Below are positions 10,595 through 19,314 of a stretch of DNA of 64,000 bases, piece after piece (position 1 is the stretch's first letter; every line of letters starts with the position of its first letter). Under the pieces are notes generated by a model that ran no database searches, had not been told where the DNA came from, and worked only from the letters and a program-made list of their open reading frames with translations. The stretch is from CAVZVZ01 sp963778895 (GTDB taxonomy: Bacteria > Actinomycetota > Acidimicrobiia > Acidimicrobiales > Acidimicrobilacustridaceae). A program made the translations under genes and the position numbers. Location: contig CAVZVZ010000005.1 of NCBI GenBank assembly GCA_963778895.1, positions 1,054,001-1,118,000 of the forward strand, written 5' to 3'.

Positions 10595-12278
10595 TCACCG
10601 GCACAAGCGGAATGTCGACTCGCCGGGAGCGGGACTCAGCAGGAGATGGAGGTCGGGCAGCGTGATTTCCAGCCCGGTCCGTGAGAAGCCCACCCCCAGG
10701 GTGACGGGCCGGTCGGCTACTCGTCCCGCGACTTGCATGCCGCCGTCGACGTACCAACGCTCACCCACCTGGGGGTCGACCACGAGCGGTGCAGTCTGGT
10801 CGGTGCACTGGAGCCCGTCCGCCGTCGCCCCGTCCACCTTCGCGACACCGAGCTCGATCGGAACGAGCTGCGCCGAGATCGGGTTCATGGGTTCGGTCGG
10901 GGCCGGCAACTCCCCGTTGCGGTCGGCGTGCAGCAACCAACCGACGGTCATGCCGGGCGTACCCAACAGGGTGTCATTCGGACGGACCCACGGCGGGACC
11001 TCTCGAACCAGCGGGTCGTCGGGCAGGTTCGAGACGTAGTTACGAAGGCTGTTGAAGGTCGTGCGGTTGATCACGGGGTTGCTGCCGAACACCGCGATGT
11101 TGAAGGGCACCGGTACGAGGAAGACCGCGGCCAGGAGCGGTCTCGTCCACCGCCACCGTCTCGAGATCGCGTCGGCCGCGACCGCCAATGCCGGCAAGGT
11201 CATCGCCGCCATGACGCCCACGTAGCGACCCGCCTTGGCGCCGCCCTCGCCCAGCGCGAAGCGTGACGGAGCGGCAACGGTCATCGACAGGACGGCCGCC
11301 ACGAGCAACGCGGCCGGCACCGCGGCGCGTCGAAGCAGGACTGCACCCCCCTCGGTCCGGACCGCTACCACCGCACCGGCCACCAGCAGGACCGCGAGCA
11401 CGATTCCCAGAACGCTGAAGTGGCCGAGGCCGGTGAACAGACCGACGGTGGCGTCGCGCATCCACTTCAGGTACTCGTGCAACGTGAAGGTCCGACCATC
11501 CACCCGTATGACAAAGGGCGGCCGCGTCGAGCGTGAACCACAGGACGTAGATCGCGGCCAGCGGCACGGTGTGGAACGCGGCGGCCCACCATCGACGACG
11601 AAACAAGCACACCAGACCAGCGGCGGCGATCAATGCCAACGCCTGGCCCGAGGTGATCAGGCAGAGGAACCCCGCACCGAGGCCGAGCCAATCGCGTCGG
11701 TCGATCGGACCGTCATGATCGGCCAGCATCAGCTGGGTGAGTCCGAGCACGAGCGCACCGGTGAACCCGATCTGGAACGCCCACAAGATGTTGTCCTCGG
11801 CCGGGCCGAACAACACGTAGACGCCGGCCACGATCGTCGCGATCCACGGACTGACCCCGGCCCGTCGCATCACCGCTCGTAGGAGCACCGCCGTCGTGAG
11901 ATGCAAGACGATGACGACCAGCTGATAGGGCCAGTACTCGTGGAGCCCGAAGAGCGAATACAGACCGCGGTAGATGAGCACCGGAATCGTCGACCAGTGC
12001 TGATTGTGCGCGCGGAACAGGTCATGAATGGTGACGGACCGGTCGGTCAGAAAGGACCACTCGTCGCCGAGGAACCATCGGTACGACCCGATCCAGACCA
12101 GGACCGGTAGCGCGACTGCGACGTATATGCCGAAGGTCCAGGCTGCTGCTCGTGCACTCGGCGAGTCGCCATCGTGGGGTGTCGAAGGACCCTTCGGCCG
12201 TTCGGCGTCGGCCGGAGCCGGGGCGAACGTACGGTCGGTAGCAGGCACGTCATCGGCCGGCGCGTCGGCGTGGGTCAA
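10595..12278 (-). CDS. Multi-pass membrane protein, GT-C glycosyltransferase-like (paralog 2, one frameshift)
   Basis: Close paralog of the 6207-7865 protein: same loop (FLGDEWSFL), same NILWAFQI and GPIDRRDWLGLGAG motifs, same C-terminal ending (FRLCR). One inserted base near 11510 splits the frame between the middle and last third. The chosen start is TTG 12278 because TAGCGT lies 7 nt upstream (12286-12291) in the leaderless pattern, and the hydrophilic ~50-residue N-terminus then leads into the first membrane segment. It is divergent from the SPASM radical SAM gene and 90 nt upstream of radical SAM C. Function is inferred as for paralog 1. Confidence 0.65.
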
Positions 12279-12285
12279 GGCACCA

Positions 12286-12291
12286 ACGCTA
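12286..12291 (-). promoter_or_regulatory. -10 box of membrane protein paralog 2
   Basis: TAGCGT on the minus strand, 7 nt before the TTG start at 12278. It supports the leaderless start and would drive the minus-strand series membrane protein, radical SAM C, membrane protein, PhyH. Confidence 0.35.
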
Positions 12292-12375
12292 GTCAGGCGG
12301 AGGTAGCCCGCACGCCCAGTCTCGGGCCGCCGCCTCGACGATCGACCCCTGACCTGCGGTACCAGACGGCAGCAC

Positions 12376-12406
12376 AGTTTTCCCTGAGCCGGGGTTGTGG
12401 GAAACT
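12376..12406. promoter_or_regulatory. Imperfect inverted repeat between divergent genes
   Basis: AGTTTTCCC (12376-12384) faces GGGAAACT (12399-12406) with a 14-nt loop, in the 160-nt space between the divergent membrane-protein and SPASM genes. It could be an operator controlling both directions; no regulator is identified. Confidence 0.3.
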
Positions 12407-12438
12407 CTTCTGACCACTCCGACCGGGGGAAATCGCAC

Positions 12439-13493
12439 GTGACCGAGCTGCACTTCGTCGTCGATATCGAACCGACCAATCGCTGCAACGCCGACTGCCA
12501 CTTCTGCCCTCGCGACATGACACCTCACCAGGGCCTCATGTCGTGGGAGGTCTTCGAGCAGGCGCTGATGCGAGCCGCCGAGCTCAAGACGCTCGGCCGC
12601 GTCACGGTGAACCTCTGCGGATTGGGTGAACCGCTGCTCAACAAGCACACCCCCGAGATGGTCCGCCGCATCCGCGAGGAAGGCTTCGGGGCCGGCATGT
12701 CGTCGAACGCCTCGCTCCTGACCGAGCAGAAGGCCGAGGCTCTGGTCGCGAACGGGCTACAGAAGATCTTCATCAACGTGGGCGACATCGACGACGACTA
12801 CGAAGAGGTCTACAAGCTCCCCTTCGAGAAGACCCGCGACAACATCCTGCGCTTCATCGAGATGTCCCGAGGCGTCACCGAGGTGCTCATCGTCCTCGTC
12901 GACTACCGCCAGGACAAGAACCACGTGAAGGCCATGCGCGGGTACTGGGAAGCCTTCGGCGTCGACAAGTTCATGGAGTTCGAGATCATGAACCGCGGCG
13001 GCTCGCTGTTCGTCGATCACATGCAGTACTCGCAGTACCCGAGCGCGCCGAGGCGATCTCCACGCTGACGGCGGCCAACGGCGGCGAGCTCCCGATCTGC
13101 GCCGTGCCCTTCACGTCGTGCTTCATCGGCTACGACGGCAACTTCTACCTGTGCTGCTCGGACTGGAAGAAGGAGGCGGCCGTCGGCAACGTGTTCGACT
13201 CGTCGCCCTTCTCCGTGATGGAGCCCAAGCTCGTCCACGTGATGAGCGGCGAGCCGGTCTGCAAGACGTGCAACCTCGACCCGATCAACCGCATGACCGA
13301 CACGCTGCGCGACATCAACGCCGGCAACATGGACCCGGGCGACAAGCAGAAGCTGCTCGAGTTCCTCGACGTCTCGAGCGGCGGTCTCGTCGAAGGCCTC
13401 AACAAGCTCCACCCGGGCATCTCGGCTCGGGCCCAGGCCACCGTCGACGCTCAGCAGAAGAAGCGCAAGCTCATCCCGCTCACGTCCGACTAG
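12439..13493 (+). CDS. Radical SAM/SPASM domain protein (one frameshift)
   Basis: Start GTG 12439 follows GGGGGAA by about 8 nt. The ~350-residue product has the radical SAM motif CNADCHFC near residues 16-23, and after residue ~200 a SPASM-type auxiliary cluster region (CAVPFTSCF, YLCCSDW, CKTCNLDP). SPASM enzymes carry extra 4Fe-4S clusters and often modify peptides or other substrates. A single base deleted near 13040 breaks the frame; restoring it gives YPERAEAIS and continuous coding to the TAG at 13491-13493. It is divergent from membrane protein 2 and may belong to the same system as the three larger radical SAM genes. No candidate precursor peptide was seen nearby. Confidence 0.82.
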
Positions 13494-14067
13494 CCCGCGT
13501 CGCTCCGACCGAGCCAGGCCAGCAGGCGCACTTGAGGCTGACGCGCCCTCCGGGACGTGGTGATCGCGTACCGAACGCGCCGCTGCCCTCGAGCATCTCG
13601 AGCTGCGGCTCGACGACCTCGATGCACGCCTCGACGAGATCCGTGGGCAGCGAAGTATTGCCACCCGTCGCCTTGGCGACATCCCATCCGTGCACCAGCA
13701 CGTCGATCAGTCGATGACCGCAATACACGCTGCCGGGTACCGGCCCGTAGGACACGGCACAGGGTGCGTCCATCGCACCCGGCCCTCGAAACGCAGCCGC
13801 GGCACCGTCCGAGGACTCGTCGTAGGCGGCGACGAAGTCCTCGCCGAGCACGTCACCCTCGAGCCGATCTCCCACCTCCTCGATGGTCTCGCCCGCCACC
13901 AGCGGGCTCACCCAGAGGTTGCCGTAGACGATGTGGTTCAGCAGGGTCTCCACATCCCAGTCCTCGCACGGCGTGGGGTCGCCGAACTGGCTGCGCTGCA
14001 CGCCCGCGACGATGGATCGGGTGTTGTCCAGCGCTCGCGCGTGGACTTCGGGTAGGTCGACGCTCAT
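13490..14067 (-). CDS. TIGR03086/maleylpyruvate isomerase-like (DinB-fold) protein
   Basis: About 193 residues. The N-terminus (ALDNTRSIVAGV, TPCEDWDVETLLNHIVYGN) and HRLIDVLVHGWDVAKATG match the actinobacterial TIGR03086 family, related to mycothiol-dependent maleylpyruvate isomerase N-domains with a DinB four-helix fold. The His residues of LLNHIV and VLVHGWD are the expected metal ligands. Near 13550 the last ~25 codons appear shifted: the family-like ending VRLLAWLGRSDAG lies in another frame and ends at TAG 13492-13490. Its stop overlaps that of the SPASM gene. Role is probably small-thiol-dependent or unknown. Confidence 0.75.
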
Positions 14068-14118
14068 GACGCGACTCCTCTCGGACGTTCGACGCCCAAA
14101 GAGTATCGACGCGTTGGA

Positions 14119-14490
14119 TCAGGCCGCGGCGGAACGACGCAGGGTCTGCCAGACCCACCGATACGCAGGGCCGTTGACCACCAGCACGTCGAGATCGGTC
14201 GTCGCCGTCCACGTCGCATCGTGGGGCCGGCGATCGACCAACGCCGCTCCGCCGATCTGGGCGCCGGCGCCGTCCGCAGCTACGCCGGTACCCCGCCGAC
14301 TGGCCGCGATCTCCCCGGAGAGCACGGCGATGAACTCACGCGGCTCGCTGCCCTCGCGGGCGAGCACCGTGCCGGCCCGCACGCGGATGCGGTCGACGTG
14401 AGGGGCCATGGCCCGCAGCACGCGGACCGAGCATTGGTCGAAGGGAGCGATGGTGTGCAGCTCCACGAGCATCGAGTCGTCGTTCTTCAT
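14119..14490 (-). CDS. Cyclic nucleotide-binding-domain-like protein
   Basis: A 123-residue single-domain protein with a CRP/FNR-type beta-roll: RVRAGTVLAREGSEPREF, then LSGEIAA, then RRPHDATW. In true cAMP-binding domains the phosphate cassette has Glu and an Arg before Ala-Thr; here these positions read Gly-Gly and His, so ligand binding is doubtful. Its ATG overlaps the stop of the upstream GNAT gene (ATGA), so the two are translationally coupled. In mycobacteria a cNMP domain is fused to a GNAT acetyltransferase (Pat/KATmt); this pair looks like a split relative, which is inference. Confidence 0.7.
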   Translation of the reverse strand: MKNDDSMLVELHTIAPFDQCSVRVLRAMAPHVDRIRVRAGTVLAREGSEPREFIAVLSGEIAASRRGTGVAADGAGAQIGGAALVDRRPHDATWTATTDLDVLVVNGPAYRWVWQTLRRSAAA

Positions 14491-15005
14491 CAGGCCGTCT
14501 CCTGGAGGTGAGCCGTCGGGTCGGTACGAGGGCCAGGTCGACCCCGAACCGGAAGGGAGATCTCGAGCTCGCCGCCGCCGATGAACGTCGTGCGCGTGCC
14601 CGGCACCATCGAGCGCAGGAACCGCCGAGCCCGTTCGTTGTCGGCCTGGACCCACGCGGTCACCGCGTCCTCGCCCGACATCTGGGCGTCACGGGCCAGG
14701 GTCGCGAACAGCGCCCGGCCGATGCCGTGCCGGAACCAGGCGTCCTCGACCAGGAACGCCGCCTCGACCACGCCGTTCGAGCCCCGGGCCAGGGTCGCCG
14801 TGCCGTGGATCTCGGTTCCGTCGGTCGCCACCCACGAGCGGTGTTCGGGGCCGGGATCGGCGATGCGTTCGAGCTCGTGGCGCACCGCGCTGCCGATCGC
14901 GCCATGGAAACGCCGGTAGGTGGTCTCGGGTGAGCACCGGTCGAGAAGGGCCTGCAACCCCGGGAGGTCGTCGCTGGTCGCGGGGCGGACCGAGAGCAAG
15001 GTCAT
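14490..15005 (-). CDS. GNAT-family N-acetyltransferase
   Basis: 171 residues with the GNAT fold: N-terminal RPATSDDLPGLQALL, acetyl-CoA loop FRHGIGRALFATLA (the R/Q-x-x-G-x-G/A motif) near residues 100-112, and a C-terminal strand region. It transfers an acetyl group from acetyl-CoA to an amine or lysine. The stop overlaps the start of the cyclic-nucleotide-domain gene. The start lies 61 bp from a divergent TetR gene with two operator-like repeats between, so this operon is probably under TetR control. Confidence 0.85.
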   Translation of the reverse strand: MTLLSVRPATSDDLPGLQALLDRCSPETTYRRFHGAIGSAVRHELERIADPGPEHRSWVATDGTEIHGTATLARGSNGVVEAAFLVEDAWFRHGIGRALFATLARDAQMSGEDAVTAWVQADNERARRFLRSMVPGTRTTFIGGGELEISLPVRGRPGPRTDPTAHLQETA

Positions 15006-15019
15006 GCGGTGAAGGTAAC

Positions 15020-15051
15020 TAGACCAGTCGTCATAGTCAATAGACCAGTCG
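15020..15051. promoter_or_regulatory. Tandem TetR operator candidates
   Basis: TAGACCAGTCG occurs twice, at 15020-15030 and 15041-15051, exactly 21 bp (two helical turns) apart, in the 61-bp space between the divergent GNAT and TetR genes. The half-site resembles the TAGACCRGTCTA box known for LmrA/YxaF-type TetR regulators, and the adjacent TetR product belongs to that group. Confidence 0.6.
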
Positions 15052-15066
15052 ATAGACTGCTACGTT

Positions 15067-15666
15067 ATGCACATGACATCGGGCACACGAGAGGCGGGCA
15101 CGCGCGAAGCGGGCACGCGAGACCGGCTGATCTCAGCGACGGGCCGGCTGCTGCGGCGCCAGGGCTACGCCGCCACGGGTCTGAACCAGGTCATGGCCGA
15201 GGCCGACGCACCCAAGGGCTCGATGTACTTCCACTTCCCCGGCGGCAAGGAGGAGTTGGCGGCGGCGGCCGTCGACCGCTTCGCCGGGCGGATCACCGCC
15301 AAGATGACCGACCTGCTCGCCCGCCGGTCGGTGGCCGATGCCATCTCGGGCTTCTTCGACTCCTACATCGAGTACTTCGAGCGCACCGAGTACCGCGACG
15401 GATGTGTCGTGGCCACCGTCGCGCTCGACGAGGCCGGCACCCACGAGCTGCTCGCGACCGCGGCGAGCACCGCACTGCACACGTGGGTCGATCTGCTCGC
15501 CGATGCCCTCGAGGCCGAAGGGCGAACCGCCGAGGACGCGCACAGTCTGGCCACCCTCGTCATCGCCACCCTCGAGGGCACGATCGTGATGTCGAAGGGC
15601 GAGCGCTCCGTGGAGCCGTTCGTGTCGGCTCAACGCGCGCTGCGCCAGATCCTGACGCCGACCTGA
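15067..15666 (+). CDS. TetR-family regulator, LmrA/YxaF type
   Basis: 199 residues. An N-terminal helix-turn-helix (about residues 20-65) carries the LmrA/YxaF-like signature GLNQVMAEADAPKGSMYFHFPGGKEE written here only in part as APKGSMYFHFPGGKEE. The C-terminal half is the ligand-binding helical domain with a conserved Cys in RDGCVVAT. The first residues include a short repeat (TREAGTREAGTR). Such regulators repress divergent or own promoters until a small hydrophobic ligand binds. It is divergent from the GNAT gene and likely autoregulates through the repeats at 15020-15051. Confidence 0.88.
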   Translation: MHMTSGTREAGTREAGTRDRLISATGRLLRRQGYAATGLNQVMAEADAPKGSMYFHFPGGKEELAAAAVDRFAGRITAKMTDLLARRSVADAISGFFDSYIEYFERTEYRDGCVVATVALDEAGTHELLATAASTALHTWVDLLADALEAEGRTAEDAHSLATLVIATLEGTIVMSKGERSVEPFVSAQRALRQILTPT

Positions 15667-15667
15667 G

Positions 15668-16672
15668 TCAGGTGCCGCTCGCGATGTCGAGCAGGTCGTC
15701 GGCCACCGTCTCGGCTGCACCACGGATGTCGATCGGGCCGTTCAAGGCGATGGGAATGGCATCGGCCTGAGGCGCGCCATCCCGCAACAACGCACGCCAG
15801 CGCTCCGGTTCGTGCTTCGAGGGCGCGGTCGTCTCGATGAAGCTGTTCAGCTCCGTGACGAAGCGGTCGCGATCGGCATGATGCGGGAAGTGGCCGGCAT
15901 CCTCGAAGATCACCAGCCGGCTCTCGGGCATGGCGGCGTGCGCGACATGCGCGTGATGCACCGGGATGACGGCGTCACGTGTGCCCCACACGATCATGAT
16001 CGGCATGGCCTCGGCGAGATAGCAGCGGTCTCGCAACGTCACGACCTGGCCCCGCCAGTCGACTACCGAGCGGAGCGTGCGGGTGAACGCCACGCGCGCC
16101 TCGGTGTCGGGAAAAGCGTCGAACACTCGCTTGAGCTCCTCGGAGTCGCGGCCGAGATCATGCCCGCTCACGCGCAACGTCTCGATGATCGCTCGCGCCC
16201 CCAGCCGGCCGAGCGGCAGCTGCATCAAGGGCAGGATGAACTCGGCCAGAGGCGCGGACGCAATGCGCAGGAACGGCGTCACCGCACGTGCCACACCACC
16301 GCTCGCCACGAGCACCAACCGCTCACAACGTTCGGGGTACTGGTACGCGAACTGGGCCGCGACACCTCCACCGAGCGAATGGCCGACCACCGTGGCCCGA
16401 TCGACGCCGAGCACCTCGAGTAGGTCGCGCATGCCGTTGGCGTAGGCCGCGACCGAGTAGTCGGCGCGGGGTCGGGCCGAGTTGCCGTGACCCAGCAGGT
16501 CGGGAGCGATGACGGTGTACCGCTCGGCCAGGGCGGGCATGAGCGGCACCCAGCTCGCCGAGCTGTCGCCGATGCCATGCAACAGGAGCAGGGCCGGACC
16601 GTCGCCCATCATCCGGTAGGCGCGCCGGTGGCCATGGATGGTGTGGAACGTCGTGCCCACACCGTCGCTCAT
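15668..16672 (-). CDS. Alpha/beta-fold hydrolase
   Basis: 334 residues with the alpha/beta-hydrolase signature. The oxyanion region is LLLLHGIGDSS, the nucleophile elbow is VVGHSLGGG with Ser at about residue 99, the acid region follows VWGTRDAVIP, and the His region is EDAGHFPHHAD. Most similar in outline to the C-C bond hydrolase/haloperoxidase/epoxide hydrolase superfamily, but the substrate cannot be told. A ~50-residue C-terminal extension follows the catalytic domain. It converges with the TetR gene (stops about 1 nt apart). Confidence 0.85.
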   Translation of the reverse strand: MSDGVGTTFHTIHGHRRAYRMMGDGPALLLLHGIGDSSASWVPLMPALAERYTVIAPDLLGHGNSARPRADYSVAAYANGMRDLLEVLGVDRATVVGHSLGGGVAAQFAYQYPERCERLVLVASGGVARAVTPFLRIASAPLAEFILPLMQLPLGRLGARAIIETLRVSGHDLGRDSEELKRVFDAFPDTEARVAFTRTLRSVVDWRGQVVTLRDRCYLAEAMPIMIVWGTRDAVIPVHHAHVAHAAMPESRLVIFEDAGHFPHHADRDRFVTELNSFIETTAPSKHEPERWRALLRDGAPQADAIPIALNGPIDIRGAAETVADDLLDIASGT

Positions 16673-16682
16673 GCCCCCGAAC

Positions 16683-17511
16683 TTACGAAAGCCTGGTGTC
16701 AGATCGGGGACCGGTTCGTGAACGCTGTGTCAACGATTCCTGACCAGGATCCCACCGATCAGGATCCGCGCGTGTCGCGGTGCGGGGGACGATCAGGCGG
16801 TGCGCGGTCAGAAGATCGTCGTCGGCGAGTACGTCGGCTATCGGCGCGTCGGCGACCAAGGCGACCGTGATCGAGCAGCAGGGCGCGGTCGCAGAGTTGC
16901 GCGGCGTAGGCCAGATCGTGCGTCACGATGAGGGTCGTGAGCCCGAGTCGTTCCACGGCCACCGCGAGCTCGTGGCGCGCCATGGGGTCGAGGTTGGCCG
17001 AGGGCTCATCGAACACCAGGACCGACGGTTGCATCGACAGCACGGTTGCCAGCGCAACCCGACGGCGCTGACCGAGGCTCAGGTGGTGTGGCGGGCGACC
17101 GCCGTGATCGGCCATGCCGACGGCATCGAGCGCGTCGTGCACTCTGGTCGCCAGCTCGTCGCCCGCGAACCCGAGATTCGCCGGGCCGAAGGCCACGTCC
17201 TGTTCGACCGTCGGCATGAAGAGCTGGTCGTCGGGGTCCTGGAACACCACCCCGACGCGACGGCGGATCTCGCGGAGCGACCCCTCATCGATCGTGACGC
17301 CGTCGATCGCGACGGCGCCGGTGGTCGGCTGCAGGATGCCGTTCAGGTGCAGCACGAGCGTGGACTTGCCCGAACCGTTCGGCCCGAGGATCGCCACCCG
17401 CTCGCCCGCCGCAACCCGGAAGTCGATGCCCTCGAGCGCGCGGGTGCCGTCGGGATAGACATAGGACACGTCGTCGACGCTGACCGTGTGGTCGACGGTG
17501 GGGTCCGTCAT
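16683..17511 (-). CDS. cbiO: Cobalt/nickel ECF transporter ATP-binding protein (CbiO-like)
   Basis: ABC ATPase with Walker A GPNGSGKST, Q-loop VVFQDPDDQLFMPTV (typical of ECF energy-coupling ATPases), signature LSLGQRRRVALA, Walker B SVLVFDEPSANLD and the H-loop LIVTHDLAYA. It energises import of Co2+ or Ni2+ by the CbiMNQ membrane complex. One base inserted near 16845 shifts the last codons; in the corrected frame the protein continues through VADAPIADVLADDDLL and HRLIVP to a TAA at 16685-16683 (uncorrected, it would stop at 16759). The start ATG 17511 overlaps the cbiQ stop by ATGA. Confidence 0.88.
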
Positions 17512-18281
17512 CGGGCCCACAACCACGCGGACGTTGCGACGGCCACGGCGGCGAGAGGCCAGGCGATCGCCGGCCACCAACGCTCACGTCGCGACGAGAC
17601 GACCGTCGGGAAACGACCATCGAAACCGCGGGACAACATCGCCCGGTGCACGCGCTCGCCGCGCTCGAAACACCGAACGAACAACGTCCCCGCCGTGGCC
17701 GCCACCGCTTTGCCTTGCCCCGCCCAACGTGGATCGTCGCCCCGCGACACCCGAGCTACCTGGAGACGATGCAGCTCGCCCATGATCACATCGAGGTACC
17801 GGACCATGAACCCGGCGATGGCGGTCAGCGCGCGAGGTACGTGAAGGCGATCGAGGCCCTCGAGGATGCCGACGACCGGTGTCGACCACGCGAGGACCAC
17901 GCTGACCGCGACCCCGAGCGACGCCTTGGCCAAGATGTTCCACGCCGCCCAGGAGCCCGCGACCGACAGCGACAGGCCGAGCACGTCATGACGCGGACCT
18001 TGGCCCAGGAACGGGAGCGCGATCGCGAACGCCACGAAGGGGAGCTCGACGGTCATGCGAGCGACGAGCGTGCGCAGTGGCAACCGCGCCATGCCGGCCG
18101 CGACCAGAACGAGTGCCGCATACAGGCCGAACGCCCATACCGCCCGCGCCGGTGTTGCGACCACCGAAAGGACGAAGCCCAGCAGCACGACGAGCTTGAC
18201 CCGCGGCGCGAGGAGGTGCACGAACGAATCGAGCGGCTCGAACCCGCCCTCGAACGACTGGTGGCGATGGTGTCCGCTCAT
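17508..18281 (-). CDS. cbiQ: ECF transporter T component (CbiQ-like)
   Basis: 257 residues with four to five membrane segments (LVVLLGFVLSVVA, ALVLVAAGMA and others) and the charged cytoplasmic coupling motif in ALTAIAGFMVRYLDVI and RVHRAMLSRGFDGRFP (the Ala-Arg-Gly type motif that docks with the ATPase). The start ATG 18281 overlaps the preceding gene's stop. It links CbiO to the substrate-binding CbiM/CbiN unit in cobalt/nickel uptake. Confidence 0.88.
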   Translation of the reverse strand: MSGHHRHQSFEGGFEPLDSFVHLLAPRVKLVVLLGFVLSVVATPARAVWAFGLYAALVLVAAGMARLPLRTLVARMTVELPFVAFAIALPFLGQGPRHDVLGLSLSVAGSWAAWNILAKASLGVAVSVVLAWSTPVVGILEGLDRLHVPRALTAIAGFMVRYLDVIMGELHRLQVARVSRGDDPRWAGQGKAVAATAGTLFVRCFERGERVHRAMLSRGFDGRFPTVVSSRRERWWPAIAWPLAAVAVATSAWLWAR

Positions 18282-18610
18282 TCGGGCCCGGCCGTCGTGG
18301 CTCCATCGACCCGTCGGCGGCGAGAAACGACCCACACGACTCCCCCGGCGACACAGAACGTGATCACCACGCCGACGACGCCCGCGATGCCAGTTCCCAG
18401 TCCTGGATCGCTCACTCCGCGCGTTTCATAGTCGGCAAAGGGACCGTCGGACAAGGCGTGGGCCTTCTCGTTGCTGTCGAGCCCCTTGTCGGCCGCGACC
18501 TTCTCGAGCCCGTCGGGTTTGGAGCTGGCGTAGCGACTCACGCCGAAGGCGAGCGCCAACGCCACCACGAGACCCACCAGGACGAACCACCTGGTCCGCC
18601 TGGATGTCAC
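18278..18610 (-). CDS. PDGLE-domain protein (CbiN-like subunit)
   Basis: 110 residues with an N-terminal membrane helix, an extracytoplasmic loop containing SSKPDGLEKVAADKG, and a second helix near residues 72-95. The Pro-Asp-Gly-Leu-Glu motif defines the domain that stands in for CbiN in many cobalt/nickel ECF systems and helps metal loading of CbiM. GTG start 18610 overlaps the cbiM stop (GTGA); its own stop overlaps the cbiQ start. Confidence 0.88.
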   Translation of the reverse strand: MTSRRTRWFVLVGLVVALALAFGVSRYASSKPDGLEKVAADKGLDSNEKAHALSDGPFADYETRGVSDPGLGTGIAGVVGVVITFCVAGGVVWVVSRRRRVDGATTAGPE

Positions 18611-19305
18611 GCGGTTGCTTCCTGCATCGCAGGCGCTCGCGGCTGGAGATCGGCGGCCCCATAGACGAGATCTGCTCGGACCGACATGACGGCGCCAACA
18701 GTGAGCGCGCTGATGACGGCCTCGCCGATGCCGACCAACACGTGGACGCCGACCATCGCCGACGCGACCGTGGCCACCGACACGGCCTCGTTCCCGCCGA
18801 TCGCGTACTCGAGGGTGAAGACCAGCGACGCGACCACCACCGACACGAACGCCGCTATGGCCGTGGACGCGACCACGCCACCCTTCGTGCGGGGCAGGAG
18901 CTGGCGAGCCACCCAGAACAAGGCGTAGCCCCCGAACGCGGGGACGAGCGCCATGTTGATGATGTTCAGGCCGAGCGCACTGATCCCACCGTCAGCGAAC
19001 AGGAGGCACTGGACGACGAGGACCACGGTGACGGCGAGCGATCCCAGCCAGGGACCGACCAGGACCGCCGCCAACAGCCCACCCAACACGTGCCCGGAGG
19101 TCCCGCTCGCGACGGGGAAGTTCAGCATCTGGGCCGCGAAGAGGAACGCGGCCACGAGTCCGGTGAGCGCGGCCTGCGACTCACCGACCCGCGACCCGGC
19201 CATGCTGCGACCCGCCCGGCGGAGCGATACCCCTACTCCCGTGGCCGCAACCACGCCGGCGGCAACCGAGGTGGGTGCGTCTATGAATCCGTCGGGGATG
19301 TGCAC
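18607..19305 (-). CDS. cbiM: Cobalt/nickel ECF transporter substrate-binding membrane protein (CbiM)
   Basis: 232 residues and about six or seven membrane helices. The mature N-terminus must begin Met-His-Ile-Pro-Asp-Gly-Phe, because His2 and the free N-terminus are metal ligands in this family; this fixes the GTG start at 19305, which also has AGGAGGAG just upstream. A conserved His lies in SGTSGHVLGGLLAA. It is the first gene of cbiM-PDGLE-cbiQ-cbiO, all overlapping by 4 nt. A Fur-type palindrome sits 9 nt upstream of the start, so expression is likely metal-repressed. Confidence 0.92.
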   Translation of the reverse strand: MHIPDGFIDAPTSVAAGVVAATGVGVSLRRAGRSMAGSRVGESQAALTGLVAAFLFAAQMLNFPVASGTSGHVLGGLLAAVLVGPWLGSLAVTVVLVVQCLLFADGGISALGLNIINMALVPAFGGYALFWVARQLLPRTKGGVVASTAIAAFVSVVVASLVFTLEYAIGGNEAVSVATVASAMVGVHVLVGIGEAVISALTVGAVMSVRADLVYGAADLQPRAPAMQEATA

Positions 19306-19314
19306 TGCTCCTCC

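Noticed and set aside
10505..12438. RiPP precursor peptide near the radical SAM genes
   Set aside because: The short intergenic spaces (10505-10594 and 12279-12438) contain no small ORF with a start, ribosome-binding site and leader/core pattern.
13500..13570. A separate small gene at the C-terminal end of the TIGR03086 gene
   Set aside because: The frame carrying VRLLAWLGRSDAG is the shifted end of the same protein, not an independent gene.
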